This document shows positions 6,255 to 7,501 of a DNA stretch of 7,501 nt, piece by piece. Within the stretch, counting starts at the first letter, position 1, and the number at the start of each line of letters is the position of its first letter. The DNA is from Nitrospirota bacterium. Lineage in GTDB: Bacteria > Nitrospirota > Thermodesulfovibrionia > Thermodesulfovibrionales > JdFR-85. A program made the translations under genes and the position numbers. The notes under the pieces were generated by a model, which was not told the origin of the DNA, did not search any database, and saw nothing but the letters and a program-made list of their open reading frames with translations. The stretch spans positions 1 to 7,501 of the forward strand of contig WFTX01000025.1 of NCBI GenBank assembly GCA_015485235.1, in the 5' to 3' direction.

Positions 6255-6995
6255 ATGGAAGAAGATGGAAGATCAGGAGGAGGCGGGGGAAGCGGCGCTC
6301 CTGCCTGGATGGCGACCTTTGCAGACATGATGAGTCTGCTTCTTACGTTTTTTGTCCTCCTGCTCTCCTTTGCCACTATGGATATAGTCAAGTTCAGGGA
6401 TGCCATGGGCTCGATCCAGCAGGCCCTCGGTTTCATGCCTGCCGGAACGGGTATGTTCCAGCATACAAATAAGCCAACTATCTATGAAAAGCCCCTTGCC
6501 ACATCTTCCCTCACTAATGGAGCACTGACCAGTGAGATGGTAAATGAGATGAGTGATGCCATATCGGAAGAGTTGAAGGAGGTTATTAAGCAGTACGGCC
6601 TGGAGGATGAGGTTGAGGTGGAAAAGTCAAAAAGAGGGGTGATACTGAGGATGAGAGGGAAAGTGCTCTTCAATGCCGGGGAGGCTGAACTTAAGGAGAG
6701 CGCATATCCCATACTGGACAAGATTGCCGACCTGATGAGGAAGTTTCCGAGTAATGTCTCCATAGAAGGGCATACAGACAATATCCCTGTTAACGGAGGC
6801 CGTTACTCCTCGAACTGGGAACTCTCTGTGGCCCGTGCCATATCAGCGCTCAGGTACTTCCAGAAACTGGGGGATATCGATCTTCAGAGGATCAATATTG
6901 CAGGTTTTGCCGATACCCACCCCATTGCAGATAACAGCACCCCCGAGGGAAGGGCGAAAAACAGGAGGGTGGAGTTTGTCTTTTACAAGGAGTGA
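6255..6995 (+). CDS. motB: Flagellar stator protein MotB (PomB-like)
   Basis: A 246-residue partner of MotA that carries the ion-binding aspartate and anchors the stator to peptidoglycan. A short cytoplasmic tail, glycine-rich at 8-14, leads into one helix (about 22-40) with FADMMSLLLTFFVLLLSF; Asp24 is the conserved ion-binding residue at the same number as in PomB. Residues 42-60 form the plug-like segment (MDIVKFRDAMGSIQQALGF). The C-terminal OmpA/MotB domain (about 120-244) shows the peptidoglycan-binding marks GHTDNIPV (172-179), NWELSVARA (187-195) and GRAKNRRVEF (232-241). It is co-transcribed with motA from the sigma-28 promoter, with a two-base gap and a GAGG site inside the end of motA. 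Its last 13 bases overlap the end of the convergent HAD gene. Identity is secure. Confidence 0.94.
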   Translation: MEEDGRSGGGGGSGAPAWMATFADMMSLLLTFFVLLLSFATMDIVKFRDAMGSIQQALGFMPAGTGMFQHTNKPTIYEKPLATSSLTNGALTSEMVNEMSDAISEELKEVIKQYGLEDEVEVEKSKRGVILRMRGKVLFNAGEAELKESAYPILDKIADLMRKFPSNVSIEGHTDNIPVNGGRYSSNWELSVARAISALRYFQKLGDIDLQRINIAGFADTHPIADNSTPEGRAKNRRVEFVFYKE

Positions 6996-7501
6996 TCTCC
7001 TTCTATCTCTTCAAGCAGCGGAGGAAGATCTCTCAGGTCTTTTCTCAGGATAAAGTCCGCCCCTTTCAGCATCTCGGGAGGTCTGTAGCCGTAGGGGACG
7101 GCGATTGTGACAAGACCGGCAGCCTTCCCGGTCTGGATGTCGATGTCACTGTCTCCTACCATGACGGTCTCTTCCCTTTCTGCTCCGGCCCTTTCACAGG
7201 CCAGTAATGCCGGGCGGGGAGAAGGCTTTTTCTCCCCGGCGGTATCGGGACCGATTATGCTCCTGAAGTATCGGGCAATGCCAAGATCCTCAAGGAGCCT
7301 AACAGAGAGCCGTTCACGTTTGTTCGTTACGACAGAAAGGACCCTTCCCTTCAGCATATCCAGCGTCTCAGTAACACCGGGGTAGAGATGTGAATGCTCT
7401 GAGATGTGCTCTTCATAGTATTTAAGAAAGTCAGAGAGAATTGTGTCTTTTTTCAGGGACACCTCCTCAGGGAGAACTTTCTCTATCAGCCTTCCGATCC
7501 C
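6983..7501 (-). CDS. HAD-family phosphatase, phosphoglycolate phosphatase-like, N-terminus cut by window edge
   Basis: The reverse frame stays open to the right edge (GIGRLIEKVLPEE precedes the GTG at 7462), so that GTG is an internal codon and the gene continues outside. About 172 residues are visible, against roughly 210-225 in the family. Seen: the cap helices, LYPGVTETLDML, HAD motif II in VVTNK (Thr), motif III lysine in GEKKPSPRPAL, and motif IV in VMVGDSDIDIQTG with the Mg-binding Asp residues. Motif I (DxDxT), which holds the catalytic nucleophile, must lie beyond 7501. Family members remove phosphate from small metabolites such as 2-phosphoglycolate or nucleotides in the cytoplasm; the precise substrate cannot be read here. 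Neighbour motAB is convergent with a 13-base overlap and gives no functional hint. Confidence 0.82.
   Translation of the reverse strand, partial: GIGRLIEKVLPEEVSLKKDTILSDFLKYYEEHISEHSHLYPGVTETLDMLKGRVLSVVTNKRERLSVRLLEDLGIARYFRSIIGPDTAGEKKPSPRPALLACERAGAEREETVMVGDSDIDIQTGKAAGLVTIAVPYGYRPPEMLKGADFILRKDLRDLPPLLEEIEGDHSL

Noticed and set aside
6276..6289. Guanine-rich run at the start of motB (possible two-layer G-quadruplex and an internal AGGAGG)
   Set aside because: It encodes the glycine-rich tail seen in other MotB proteins, the runs are only two bases long, and no start codon lies at suitable spacing.
6994..7030. GATCT...AGATC inverted repeat after motB as a terminator
   Set aside because: The stem is five bases with a loop of over 20, there is no T-run, and it lies in HAD coding sequence.
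7460..7462. GTG as the start of the HAD gene
   Set aside because: The frame stays open to the edge with family-like residues before it, and the catalytic motif I is still missing, so the true start is outside the window.

Overview
The window carries eight protein-coding genes and almost no non-coding DNA. I see no RNA genes, insertion sequences, CRISPR arrays or integrase remnants. It looks like the chromosome of a motile, Gram-negative-type bacterium: there is a lipoprotein, a periplasmic thioredoxin, an ArnT-like envelope glycosyltransferase and a flagellar stator. Codon use is rich in AGG and ATA with middling GC, and the stator is of the PomA/PomB kind. A deep-branching diderm such as a Nitrospirota (Thermodesulfovibrio-like) or a deltaproteobacterium-like lineage would fit, but the taxon is an inference only.

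Left part. A membrane glycosyltransferase of the ArnT/PMT type (minus strand, 1-1410) runs off the left edge and is transcribed away from an ABC permease of the MacB/FtsX type (plus strand, 1516-3219). The permease has an extra four-helix N-terminal membrane domain resembling DUF4418, and no ATPase partner lies beside it. The 105-base divergent gap holds a 7-bp hairpin whose 3' arm contains the glycosyltransferase ribosome binding site. It also holds an extended -10 box so close to the permease ATG that the permease message may be leaderless.

Middle part. A minus-strand operon (5383 down to 3223) encodes, in order, a TlpA/ResA-like periplasmic thioredoxin, a very short membrane-anchored SPFH/band-7 protein, and a beta-propeller lipoprotein with one CXXCH motif. 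The first two genes overlap by 23 bases and the last two are 27 bases apart. All three products should act at the periplasmic face of the inner membrane or in the periplasm. The combination suggests a small envelope redox or assembly module, possibly handling the cysteine pair of the propeller. I do not recognise it as a named system.

Right part. motA and motB (PomA/PomB-like) form a two-gene operon. In front of it is a near-consensus sigma-28 (FliA) promoter, TAAAGTTT-N11-TCCGATAA. This promoter fixes the true motA start as a TTG at 5500 rather than the upstream in-frame GTG. Three threonines at PomA positions 158, 185 and 186, and the aspartate at PomB position 24, point to a sodium-driven stator. 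The motB end overlaps by 13 bases the end of a convergent HAD phosphatase (phosphoglycolate phosphatase-like), whose N-terminal part lies beyond the right edge.
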